51,831 bases of DNA from Bacteroidales bacterium. Lineage in GTDB: Bacteria; Bacteroidota; Bacteroidia; Bacteroidales; UBA12077. Positions within the stretch are counted from its first letter, which is position 1, and every line of letters begins with the position of its first letter. Below the pieces are notes generated by a model. The model was not told where the DNA came from and ran no database searches. It saw nothing but the letters and a program-made list of their open reading frames with translations. The stretch is taken from assembly GCA_003446015.1 (NCBI GenBank), contig DMBU01000101.1:1-51831 (forward strand), in the 5' to 3' direction. This document shows positions 27,931 to 36,223 of the stretch, one piece after another. A program made the position numbers and the translations under genes.

Positions 27931-30042
27931 TTATTTTAATCCTCTTTTTTCGAGTAAAGCATCAATGGATGGTTCTTTACCTCTGAATTTTAAATATTGT
28001 TCCATTCCCTCTCCCATTCCATTCTCGGCCAAACAGTATTTTCTAAATTTAGCTGCTAATTCCTGATTATAAATATCGCCGCTTTCTTTAAATGCATTGA
28101 ATGCATCAGAATCAAGCACCTCTGCCCACAAGTAAACATAATAACCGGCAGCATATCCGCTTCCTCTAAAAATGTGAGCAAAATAGGTACTTCTGTATCT
28201 TGGAATAATTTCATCAATTAAACCTATTTTGTCCATTGCATTCTTTTCGAAATTATTAACATCTATGTTATCTATATTTTCAATCGTATGCCAATCCATA
28301 TCTAATAACGATGCAGCAACATATTCAACAGTATTAAACCCCTGATTAAAATGTCCGCTTTTTTGGATTTTCTCAATCAGTTCATCAGGAATAACTTCGC
28401 CCGTTTTGTAATGTTTGGCATAAGCTTTTAAAACTTCGGTTTCTCCTGCCCAGTTTTCCATAATTTGCGAAGGTAACTCAACAAAATCTCTTGGAACATC
28501 ACGCGAAGTTGTTCTATAATGGCCATCAGCAAAGAAATTGTGTAAAGCATGACCAAACTCGTGGAAGAATGTTGAAGTTTCGTCCCAGGTTAACAAAGCT
28601 GGCTTATCACCAGTTGGACGAGTGAAATTTGTAACGATATAAACTACAGGGTAGATTTTTTCACCATTTTCATATGCACCACTTGTAAATGATCCGCACC
28701 ATGCTCCAGCATTTTTACCAGGACGTGGATAACTATCAATATATAAAATTGCCAGATGAGAACCATCTGCTTCTTTTACTTCGTAAGCTTTTACTTCCGG
28801 ATCATACACAGGAATATCAGTTCTTTCTTCAAATTGTAATCCATAAAGTTTACCGGAAACATGAAAAATTCCTTCGCGCACATGATCTAAAGAAAAATAA
28901 GGTTTCAGTTCCTCTTCGTCGAGATTGTATTTTTGTTTACGCAGTTTCTCGGCATAGTACCACCAGTCCCACGATGCTAATTTAAAATCACCACCTTCAG
29001 CATCTATTATCTGTTGCATCTCATCACGTTCTTTTTTTGCAACTTCTAATGCAGGTTCCCAAACCTGGTTTAAAAAATCATACACATTATCTGTTGTTTT
29101 TGCCATATTATTATCAATAACATATGCAGCATAATTTGGATAACCTAATAAGTTAGCTCTTTGATCACGAAGCTTTACAATTTCTCCTATAAGTAATTTA
29201 TTATCTTTTTCATTATTATTATCTCCACGATTATAATAAGCTTTATATATTTTTTCACGTAGCTCTCTTTTTGGAGAATAAGTTAAAAAAGGTATCCAAC
29301 TTGGTTTTTGCATGGTAAATACCCATTTACCTTCCATATCAAACTGCTTTGCTTGTTCTGCAGCACCTGAAATTGCTCCTTCTGGTAAGCCAATTAAATC
29401 TTCTTTATTATCAATTACCAATTTAAAGTCATTGGTTTCGGCCAATAAATTTTCTCCGTATTCTAACGAAAGCATAGATAATTTCTCATTTATCTTTTTA
29501 AGTTCTTCTCTTTGTTCTTCGGGCAAAGCAGCTCCATTTCTCTCAAAATCACGATACATGATTTCAACTAATCTCATTTGTTCCTGATCTAAGTTCAGTT
29601 GATCCCTTTTATCATAAACTGCTTTAATCTTTTGAAAAAGACCTTGATTTAAATCTATATCATTATTGTGTGCTGACATTATTGGTGTCAATTCACGTGC
29701 AATCCTTTGTAAAGTAGGATTTGTATTTGCCGAATTTAAACTATAAAAAACTCTCGCCCTTCGCAGAATTTCTCCTGCCTGATCAAAGGGTACAATTGTA
29801 TTCTCAAAATTTGGTTCTTCAGGGTTATTTACAATTGCATCAATTTCAGCTTTCTCCTGTTCAATACCAGCTTTGAATGCCGGAATAAAATGTGTGGTAT
29901 CGATTAAATCAAAAGGAGGAACCTGAAAAGGAGTATTAAATTCTGATAAAAAAGGGTTTTCCGTTTTTACTTGTTCCCCCTGATTCGTACAACTATAAAT
30001 TACCATACTTGTTAGGATTACTAAAAATGTTAATTTTTTCAT
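27931..30042 (-). CDS. M3 family metallopeptidase lipoprotein (dipeptidyl carboxypeptidase type)
   Basis: Zinc oligopeptidase of the thimet/Dcp family, exported and probably lipid-anchored: the signal peptide ends MVIYSC (Cys18), followed by TNQGEQ. The zinc motif HEFGHALH begins at His494, preceded by TWDETSTFF, with the third zinc ligand expected in the downstream Glu-containing helix (PSQIMENWAGE). The C-terminal FRGSGYAAGYYVYLWAEVLD is typical of Dcp. Its 703 residues match the family. It would degrade short peptides in the periplasm for nutrition or turnover. The gene is monocistronic, with a strong terminator downstream. Confidence 0.94.
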   Translation of the reverse strand: MKKLTFLVILTSMVIYSCTNQGEQVKTENPFLSEFNTPFQVPPFDLIDTTHFIPAFKAGIEQEKAEIDAIVNNPEEPNFENTIVPFDQAGEILRRARVFYSLNSANTNPTLQRIARELTPIMSAHNNDIDLNQGLFQKIKAVYDKRDQLNLDQEQMRLVEIMYRDFERNGAALPEEQREELKKINEKLSMLSLEYGENLLAETNDFKLVIDNKEDLIGLPEGAISGAAEQAKQFDMEGKWVFTMQKPSWIPFLTYSPKRELREKIYKAYYNRGDNNNEKDNKLLIGEIVKLRDQRANLLGYPNYAAYVIDNNMAKTTDNVYDFLNQVWEPALEVAKKERDEMQQIIDAEGGDFKLASWDWWYYAEKLRKQKYNLDEEELKPYFSLDHVREGIFHVSGKLYGLQFEERTDIPVYDPEVKAYEVKEADGSHLAILYIDSYPRPGKNAGAWCGSFTSGAYENGEKIYPVVYIVTNFTRPTGDKPALLTWDETSTFFHEFGHALHNFFADGHYRTTSRDVPRDFVELPSQIMENWAGETEVLKAYAKHYKTGEVIPDELIEKIQKSGHFNQGFNTVEYVAASLLDMDWHTIENIDNIDVNNFEKNAMDKIGLIDEIIPRYRSTYFAHIFRGSGYAAGYYVYLWAEVLDSDAFNAFKESGDIYNQELAAKFRKYCLAENGMGEGMEQYLKFRGKEPSIDALLEKRGLK

Positions 30043-30325
30043 AAAGAAGGTTTTAATATTAATAAATCTGTACTATGTTTTTGTTAAAATAAGATTCTCC
30101 GTATACAACGATATTTGACTGAATAAGTTTATTGTGGTTTAATTTACTTTAATCGTAAAAACAATAAGCTGTTTTAAAAGTTAATCCTTGCCAAAGGAGT
30201 CTTTATTAAATGCATGACTAAATACACATAATTCTTCATCTTTAAAAAAAAACTGTATAAGCTTAAAAAATTAAATACCATTTTTTTAGCGAATAATTTA
30301 CATCGAAATATTAAAAGCATTAAAT

Positions 30326-30853
30326 TTGAGTAAGAAATTAATAAAAAAAATCATGGAACCATTCTCAATCAGTTTAAGCCATATGACCGATAAAGGGTCT
30401 CGCTACAAACGTTTAATTATAATTCTTGTTGCATCATTTGTTGCAACATCAGCAGCAATTTATTTATTGTTTTACAAAGAGAACAGTCCAAGTTTATGGA
30501 TTCTATTCGGATGGACCGTTTATTTTCTTTTATACATCTATTTTGGCTTTGTAGGTTATAACACCAAGATGTTCATTAATGCAGATGAATTTGCTCTTGA
30601 ATATCAATTTGGATTTTTTAGTAAAGTTCCAAATAAAATAATTTGGGAAACAGTTACTAAAGTAAAACTAGGATTTACTTATATTGCTTTTTACAAAAAA
30701 ACGGGAAAAAGAAAAGTAATGGAGATTGGCTGGCTTCCATATACAAAACTTAAAGAAATTAAAAATAAAGTAAACGCTATATGTTGTGAAAAAGGGATTG
30801 TTGTTGAAGTTGCTGAGTATCATAGGGAGCAGGAATTTGAAGATCCCAAATAG
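30326..30853 (+). CDS. Membrane protein with a bacterial PH-like domain
   Basis: A 175-residue protein with two membrane helices (about 29-48 and 56-76), followed by a soluble beta-rich part (KMFINADEFALEYQFGFFSK, NKIIWETVTKVKLGFTYIAF) typical of bacterial PH-like domains found after two spans. The upstream TTG gives MSKKLIKKIMEPFS; an ATG nine codons later is equally possible. No function is assigned. It stands alone between divergent and convergent neighbours. Confidence 0.65.
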   Translation: MSKKLIKKIMEPFSISLSHMTDKGSRYKRLIIILVASFVATSAAIYLLFYKENSPSLWILFGWTVYFLLYIYFGFVGYNTKMFINADEFALEYQFGFFSKVPNKIIWETVTKVKLGFTYIAFYKKTGKRKVMEIGWLPYTKLKEIKNKVNAICCEKGIVVEVAEYHREQEFEDPK

Positions 30854-31029
30854 TATGATTTATGTATTTTGGATTTGACCATTGAGAACTGTTCATTTCT
30901 TTTTTTATCGCTATTAGCTGTCATTGAATGACATGCTTCGATTTATATCTAAAGAAATTTCTTGAATATAGTTTTATTTAGAAAAATATATATTTCCTGA
31001 AACACCCAGGGAATGCAGAAAACATGACA

Positions 31030-31118
31030 TAAAAAAACATCCCGGCCCCCCGGGATGCTAACACTCTAATTTATTAACCTTGCTATTATGATGAAGTGAT
31101 ATAATAGCCACATTTATT
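31030..31118 (-). ncRNA. Candidate small RNA of about 90 nt with its own promoter and terminator
   Basis: Reading the minus strand, TATATTTGC (31131-31123) matches the Bacteroidota -7 element, with a weak TTGG at 31150-31147 upstream at shorter than usual spacing. About 10 nt downstream a stem forms: GCTATTAT against ATAATAGC (31101-31108 with 31082-31089), exact over 8 bp. A 24-nt unpaired AU-rich stretch follows, then the terminator. No start codon with a plausible frame is present. It lies downstream of the 31247-31702 gene on the same strand, so a 3'-UTR origin is also possible. I cannot match it to a named RNA family. Confidence 0.55.
31031..31057 (-). terminator. GC-rich terminator of the candidate small RNA
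   Basis: CATCCCGG pairs with CCGGGATG over 8 bp around a four-base loop; on the minus strand it is followed directly by seven T. It is strikingly GC-rich within AT-rich surroundings. Confidence 0.85.
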
Positions 31119-31246
31119 CAATGCAAATATATGACATAATTTTAATCCAATGGTTTAAAATTTATAAAAAAATAAATAAAACTCCTTTTTTTAATATTTT
31201 TTAACATTTCAAGAATTAAAAAAGTAAAATAAACAATTAGATCATC

Positions 31247-31702
31247 CTAATATCCAATTACCCAAAGAACCTTTTGTTCCTCAATGCATTTATCAGATAT
31301 CTCAACGAGTCCCTTATTTACCTCAATGAGCTGGTCTAAATAATATTTCCATTTTTTTTTCCAATCACGATCTTCAAGGGTTAACTCATCAATAAATTCC
31401 TGACCTAAAAAAACCTGATCCAAATGATTTTCAAATTCTTCAAAACTCTTTATATTCTGCAAAGCTTCAAGTTTATTGGCTAATTCATTTCGTAATGGAA
31501 CTATTTTTCGTGCATTATATTTTGTTGCTCCAAAAAACTCATAGAGCTTATTTGCATTCTCAAAACAATTTGCGAACAAGTTAAACACCTCACTTTGAAG
31601 ATATTTCGATTCAGAATCTCCTTTTATATAGTTTTCGTTATCACCTGTTGTATTGAGTTCTACAATATTTAAATATTCGGAACTAAATAATTCAATTCTC
31701 AT
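31247..31702 (-). CDS. Hypothetical soluble protein, 151 residues
   Basis: I do not recognise this protein. It is acidic and mostly helical in appearance (VFNLFANCFENANKLYEFFG, FEEFENHLDQVFLGQEFIDE, WKKKWKYYLDQLIEVNKGLV), with no signal peptide or membrane helix. Codon use and base composition match the neighbours, and the ATG start sits at the natural end of the frame. The candidate small RNA lies downstream. It is a real gene by length and coding character, with no assigned function. Confidence 0.6.
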   Translation of the reverse strand: MRIELFSSEYLNIVELNTTGDNENYIKGDSESKYLQSEVFNLFANCFENANKLYEFFGATKYNARKIVPLRNELANKLEALQNIKSFEEFENHLDQVFLGQEFIDELTLEDRDWKKKWKYYLDQLIEVNKGLVEISDKCIEEQKVLWVIGY

Positions 31703-31835
31703 ATTCTCTAAAGGATTAACTTATTAATGTGTCTCTAAATTTATTAATTATATTGGATAACAACAAAATTAATTTTAAACAAATAGTTAACTTTAAACAT
31801 TACAAGATATTATCTTTATCGGAAAATTACAATTT

Positions 31836-32513
31836 ATGACAGGAACATTAATTAATGCCGTAGCAATATTAATAGGAAGTACAATCGGAATAAGCTTAAA
31901 TACGAAACTCCCTGAACGATTTATTAAAATAGTATTTCAATCAATTGGTTTATTTACATTTTTTATTGGGATTTTTATGGCTTTGAAAACGAATAACATG
32001 TTTTTAATGGTTATTAGTATAGTAAGCGGGGCAATAATTGGAGAATGGATTAATATTGATAAGTACATAAATCGCTTTGGAGATAAGATAAAAAATAAAT
32101 TCAAATCTGAGAATTCAAAATTTTCTGAAGGATTGGTAACGGCTTTTCTTTTATTCTGTATGGGATCTGTTACTATTTTAGGTGCGATAGAAGAAGGATT
32201 AGGAGGAAAACCCAATCTGCTCCTTGCTAAATCTGTTTTAGACGGAGTTTCTTCAATTGCACTGGGTGCAGCTTTAGGATTTGGAGTTGCATTTTCAATA
32301 ATTCCATTAATCATATACCAGGGAGGATTAACACTTCTTGCAACTTATTTTGGCGATTACTTTGCTGAAAATATAATTAATGAACTAACTGGTATTGGAG
32401 GATTAATGCTAATTGGATTAGCAATAAATATTCTTGAAATAAAGCAGCTTAAAATCTTAAATATGCTTCCGTCTTTAATTATTATTGTTTTATTAGTTTA
32501 CTTTTTCGGATAA
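31836..32513 (+). CDS. DUF554 family membrane protein (YdfK/YqgA type)
   Basis: A 225-residue multi-pass inner-membrane protein with the family's opening MTGTLINAVAILIGSTIGI, the internal segment GEWINIDKYINRFGDKIKNK, and LLFCMGSVTILGAIEEGLGG then LDGVSSIALGAALGFGVAFS. About six or seven helices are visible. Its function, perhaps transport, is unknown. The next gene starts directly after its stop, so it heads the four-gene operon with the kinase, RapZ-like and nucleotidyltransferase genes. Confidence 0.92.
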   Translation: MTGTLINAVAILIGSTIGISLNTKLPERFIKIVFQSIGLFTFFIGIFMALKTNNMFLMVISIVSGAIIGEWINIDKYINRFGDKIKNKFKSENSKFSEGLVTAFLLFCMGSVTILGAIEEGLGGKPNLLLAKSVLDGVSSIALGAALGFGVAFSIIPLIIYQGGLTLLATYFGDYFAENIINELTGIGGLMLIGLAINILEIKQLKILNMLPSLIIIVLLVYFFG

Positions 32514-33548
32514 ATGGGTCTTAACAAAAACATAGAAATCAAATTAAACGAACAGTTTAAAAAATGGTCTGGTTCTGAAGCACTTCTAATTACAATGCTT
32601 CCAAATTCAGGTTCAAACCGAATATACTTTCGTTTGCAAAACAGTAATACTTCTGCCATTGGAGTATATAATGATAATTTTAAGGAAAATACTGCCTTTT
32701 TAAATTTCACTAAACAATTTCTGAATTCTAGAATCAATGTACCTTTTATATATTCCGAGAACTTGAGCGAAAATATATATCTAATTCAGGATCTTGGAGA
32801 TACTCAAATGCTTCAGTGGTTAAGTTCTCAAAGAACAAAGAACGAATTCCCAACAGAAGCAATTTCAATTTACAAAAAGGTAATTCAGGAATTAATACGA
32901 ATACAAATTATTGCAGGTCGCAATTTTGATTATTCAAGCTGTTATCCATATACCGTATTTAATGAAGAGTCTATAAAATTTGACTTAAATTATTTTAAAT
33001 CAAATTACATTGAAAGATTAAATCTCAGTTATGATTCTCAGAAATTAGGTTCTGATTTTAATCAATTTACATCCTATTTATTAAAAGCTGATAATGCTTT
33101 CTTTATGTTTCGGGATTTTCAGGCCCGAAACATCATGTTAGTGAATAACCAACCTTACTTTATTGATTACCAGGGAGGACGAAAAGGACCTTTACAATAC
33201 GACCTGGCTTCACTATTGTTTCAGGCTATGGCGGAAATCCCCGAAAACATTAAGGATTTGTTGTTAGAATATTATATCGGTTTAGCACAAAAATTTGTAC
33301 CCTTAAACAAAAGCGAATTTATAGAACATTATTATGCTTTTGCCCTGATAAGAGTGATGCAAACACTTGGAGCCTATGGATTACGAGGATTAATTGAAAA
33401 GAAAAATCATTTTATAAAAAGCATTCCATTAGCACTTCAAAATTTGATTTATCTGCTCGATAAAGTAGAGAAATTAAACAGTTTGCCCGAATTAAAGAAA
33501 ATTATAATTCAAATTACAAGCATCGAAACTAAAACAAATGAAGAATAA
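32514..33548 (+). CDS. amgK-like: AmgK-like sugar kinase (aminoglycoside phosphotransferase fold)
   Basis: Predicted anomeric kinase for N-acetylmuramate or a related amino sugar. The catalytic loop is FRDFQARNIM (Asp201, Asn206; the position before Arg is Phe, where many APH proteins have His), and the metal-binding segment is YFIDYQGGRKGPLQYDLASL, a pattern shared with AmgK-type kinases. An N-terminal LIQDLGDTQMLQWL matches the hinge region. Its 344 residues are normal. It sits in an operon with a RapZ C-terminal domain and a MurU-like nucleotidyltransferase; AmgK and MurU together turn MurNAc into UDP-MurNAc in the known recycling route. Its stop overlaps the next start. Confidence 0.82.
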   Translation: MGLNKNIEIKLNEQFKKWSGSEALLITMLPNSGSNRIYFRLQNSNTSAIGVYNDNFKENTAFLNFTKQFLNSRINVPFIYSENLSENIYLIQDLGDTQMLQWLSSQRTKNEFPTEAISIYKKVIQELIRIQIIAGRNFDYSSCYPYTVFNEESIKFDLNYFKSNYIERLNLSYDSQKLGSDFNQFTSYLLKADNAFFMFRDFQARNIMLVNNQPYFIDYQGGRKGPLQYDLASLLFQAMAEIPENIKDLLLEYYIGLAQKFVPLNKSEFIEHYYAFALIRVMQTLGAYGLRGLIEKKNHFIKSIPLALQNLIYLLDKVEKLNSLPELKKIIIQITSIETKTNEE

Positions 33549-33954
33549 ATTAACCCTTACAATAAATAGCTTTTCGTACAAAAGAGCTTTACCCGAAGAT
33601 AAAACTGAAAATGGAGGAGGTTTTATCTTTGACTGCAGAGCAATCCATAACCCCGGTAGGTTTGAAGAGTACAAATCATTAACCGGTAAGGATCAGAAAG
33701 TAATTGATTTTTTAGATCAGGAAGAAGAAATGAAAAGCTTTTTAAAACATGTTTTTGCCTTAGTTGATCAATCTGTAAAAAAATATATTCAACGCGACTT
33801 TACAAACTTAATGGTTAGTTTTGGTTGTACAGGAGGCCAGCACAGATCTGTTTATTGTGCTGAGAATTTGGCAAACCATTTAAGAACTAATTTTGATATT
33901 CAGATTGTTGTTCATCATATAGAGCAAGAACTATTAAAAAGTAAAAAATCATGA
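33538..33954 (+). CDS. Stand-alone RapZ C-terminal domain protein
   Basis: A 138-residue protein equal to the C-terminal domain of RapZ, without the N-terminal kinase-like half. It has GGGFIFDCRAIHNPGR near the start and the signature FGCTGGQHRSVYCAENLA (Cys97 to Ser104, with His102 and Arg103). In enterobacteria RapZ binds glucosamine-6-phosphate and controls amino-sugar synthesis through small RNAs. Here the operon with an AmgK-like kinase and a MurU-like enzyme suggests a sensing or helper role in amino-sugar salvage, which is inference. It overlaps the preceding gene by 11 bp and the following one by 4 bp, so translation is probably coupled. Confidence 0.88.
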   Translation: MKNKLTLTINSFSYKRALPEDKTENGGGFIFDCRAIHNPGRFEEYKSLTGKDQKVIDFLDQEEEMKSFLKHVFALVDQSVKKYIQRDFTNLMVSFGCTGGQHRSVYCAENLANHLRTNFDIQIVVHHIEQELLKSKKS

Positions 33955-34670
33955 AAGCTATGATTTTTGCTGCTGGCAAAGGCACTCGTTTAAAACCATT
34001 AACCGATCATACACCCAAAGCATTGGTTAAAATTAACGATGTACCCATGATTGAAATAGTGATTAAAAAACTAATTGCTATTGGAGTGAGTGAGATAATC
34101 ATAAACGTACATTACCTTGCAGATCAAATTATTGAATTCTTAAAATCTAAGAATAATTTTGATATTCGAATTGAAATCTCCGACGAAACATCTGAATTAT
34201 TAGATACAGGTGGGGGATTAAAAAAAGCTTCATGGTTTTTTAATGACGACGAACCCTTTATTCTTCATAACGCCGATGTAATTAGTAATATTGACTTACT
34301 GGACATGTTAAATTTTCATAAAGAACATAATGCTGTAGTTACTTTAGCTATGCGAGAAAGAAAATCAAGCCGGTATTTTATTTTTAATGAGAAAATGAAT
34401 TTATGTGGCTGGGAGAATACTAAAACTTCGGTAAAGATTATATCTAAAGATACTCATCATCCAAAATTATTAGCTTTTAGCGGAATTCACATGATAAGTC
34501 CTGCATTTTTTAATTCTCTGAACAATGAGGGTTGTTTTTCAATTATTCAATCCTATATTGAAAGTTCAAAAAATGCTATAATAAAAGCTTATAAGCCTGA
34601 AAACAAGTATTGGTTCGACATTGGAAATATAGATAAACTGAAAGAAGCAGAACAATTTTTGGCCAGGTAA
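33951..34670 (+). CDS. murU-like: MurU-like sugar-1-phosphate nucleotidyltransferase
   Basis: A 239-residue nucleotidyltransferase with the signature FAAGKGTRLKPLTDHTPKAL near the N-terminus, the metal-binding segment FILHNADVISNID, LLDTGGGLKKA, and the C-terminal KYWFDIGNIDKLKEAEQFL. It lacks a left-handed beta-helix acetyltransferase domain, as do MurU and other short members of the family. With the adjacent AmgK-like kinase it would make a UDP-linked amino sugar, by analogy with the MurNAc recycling route. GDP- or dTDP-sugar activity cannot be ruled out from sequence. Confidence 0.85.
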   Translation: MKAMIFAAGKGTRLKPLTDHTPKALVKINDVPMIEIVIKKLIAIGVSEIIINVHYLADQIIEFLKSKNNFDIRIEISDETSELLDTGGGLKKASWFFNDDEPFILHNADVISNIDLLDMLNFHKEHNAVVTLAMRERKSSRYFIFNEKMNLCGWENTKTSVKIISKDTHHPKLLAFSGIHMISPAFFNSLNNEGCFSIIQSYIESSKNAIIKAYKPENKYWFDIGNIDKLKEAEQFLAR

Positions 34671-34803
34671 ATTTTCTTTATTTCTATTTCGTTAATAAAT
34701 TTGAAGCTAAAATTGAACATCAATTTAAATTTGGTGTATTATCTATTTAAAAAGTTTTTTTAAAAGAATAAGATATCAAATATTAAATACAAGACATTGG
34801 TTT

Positions 34804-36144
34804 ATGACTACAAGAAAAGAACATCGAAAAGATGAAATAAATGATCCCTTTGATAGTTTGAAACAACCCTTTTTAAGATTTTTAAGAGTTGAATCTTCTG
34901 GAGGTATATTACTAATTGTAGCAACAATTGCAGCACTCATAGTTGCAAACTCCGGTTGGGCAAATTATTATGAATCGTTTTGGAAACAAGATTTTACTGT
35001 AGGAGCTGAAACATTTAATCTTACTAAGCCTATCATACTTTGGATCAACGACGGATTAATGGCCATATTCTTTTTCCTTGTAGGTTTAGAAATAAAACGG
35101 GAACTTTTGGCAGGAGAACTTTCCTCTCCTAAAAAAGCAGCTTTACCTATCATAGCAGCGATTGGTGGAATGGTCGTACCTGCCGGATTATTTTTTCTTT
35201 TTAATCGTGGCGGACAAGGAATGGAAGGTTGGGGAATTCCGATGGCAACTGATATTGCATTCTCTCTCGGTGTATTAAGTTTACTGGGTAAAAGAGTACC
35301 TCTGGCTTTAAAAGTATTTCTGGTTGCATTTGCCATTGTTGATGATATTGGAGCTATTTTAGTGATTGCTATTTTTTATAGTGCACAAATTCATTGGAGT
35401 TTACTTTTTATTGCATTAGGGCTTCTTGCAGTTCTTTTCATATTTAATGCCATAAACATTAGATTTCTACCATTTTACATGGTTATCGGGTGGGTAATCT
35501 GGTACTTGTTTCTTAAAGCGGGAATTCATCCTACCATCGCAGGTGTTCTAATTGCTTTTGCTATTCCAGCAAATCGAAAAATCAGACTAAAAGATTTTAC
35601 ATTTAGGATGAATCGAAATCTTGAAGATTTTTGTGTTGAACCTTGTGAAGATTCAATGACTTTAAATCACAAGCAATTAGCTTCAATTGATAATATGCAA
35701 TCACAAATTGATAAAGTACAAAGCCCTCTTCAACAACTCGAACATAATTTACATGGCTTTGTAACGTATATTGTAATGCCCCTGTTTGCATTTGCAAATG
35801 CAGGAGTTGTATTAACCGGAGTTGGTTTATCATCATTTGAAACCTTAACCTTAAGTATAAGTGGAAGTTTAATTTTTGGAAAAATAATTGGTATTCTGCT
35901 ATTTTCATACATTACAGTAAAAATGGGAATTTCTGCCTTGCCTGATAATATAAAATGGTCGCATATTTTAGGTGCCGGAATGTTAGGTGGAATAGGATTT
36001 ACCATGTCGTTATTTATTAGTAATCTGGCTTATGATAGTATCATTTTAATTAATCAGGCTAAGCTTGGAATACTAATTGGATCGCTTGTTGCTGCAGTAT
36101 TGGGATTTGTTTACCTGAAAATAATACTGAAAAGAGAACAATAA
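34804..36144 (+). CDS. nhaA: Na+/H+ antiporter NhaA
   Basis: Inner-membrane antiporter of 446 residues and about twelve helices. Family marks are LRVESSGGILLIVATIAALI near the start, GLEIKRELLAGELSSPKKAA, PMATDIAFSLGVLSLLG, and the paired aspartates in FAIVDDIGAILVIA that carry the ion-binding site. The C-terminal GIGFTMSLFISNLAY is also typical. The cytosolic loop around DFCVEPCEDSMTLNHKQ is longer than in E. coli NhaA, as is common in Bacteroidota. The role is sodium export and pH balance, consistent with a marine or saline habitat. A terminator follows. Confidence 0.95.
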   Translation: MTTRKEHRKDEINDPFDSLKQPFLRFLRVESSGGILLIVATIAALIVANSGWANYYESFWKQDFTVGAETFNLTKPIILWINDGLMAIFFFLVGLEIKRELLAGELSSPKKAALPIIAAIGGMVVPAGLFFLFNRGGQGMEGWGIPMATDIAFSLGVLSLLGKRVPLALKVFLVAFAIVDDIGAILVIAIFYSAQIHWSLLFIALGLLAVLFIFNAINIRFLPFYMVIGWVIWYLFLKAGIHPTIAGVLIAFAIPANRKIRLKDFTFRMNRNLEDFCVEPCEDSMTLNHKQLASIDNMQSQIDKVQSPLQQLEHNLHGFVTYIVMPLFAFANAGVVLTGVGLSSFETLTLSISGSLIFGKIIGILLFSYITVKMGISALPDNIKWSHILGAGMLGGIGFTMSLFISNLAYDSIILINQAKLGILIGSLVAAVLGFVYLKIILKREQ

Positions 36145-36165
36145 TTAAAAATATTTAAATATCTC

Positions 36166-36199
36166 AAAACGTCCTTCTAACACAAGGACGTTTTTTTTT
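36166..36199 (+). terminator. Intrinsic terminator after nhaA
   Basis: AAAACGTCCTT (36166-36176) pairs with AAGGACGTTTT (36184-36194) over 11 bp, followed by a T run; it lies 21 bp past the nhaA stop. Confidence 0.85.
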
Positions 36200-36223
36200 A
36201 TATTTACATCAAGATTTTAGCAC

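Larger units (their letters stand above)
30854..31246. other. 393-bp interval with a candidate small RNA
   Basis: No reading frame here looks like a real gene. Its right half holds a promoter-like element, a stem and a terminator for a minus-strand RNA, listed separately. The left part (30854-31020) shows nothing I can name. Confidence 0.6.

Noticed and set aside
31937..32314. Minus-strand frame of 125 codons inside the DUF554 gene
   Set aside because: Antisense shadow of a conserved membrane protein; its hydrophobic composition mirrors the true frame.
34696..34733. Two TAAATTTG words ahead of nhaA as promoters
   Set aside because: Both fit the -7 consensus, but the spacing to a -33 element (22 bp) is off and AT-rich DNA gives such words by chance.
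34968..35336. Minus-strand frame inside nhaA
   Set aside because: Shadow of conserved NhaA helices; no family resemblance.
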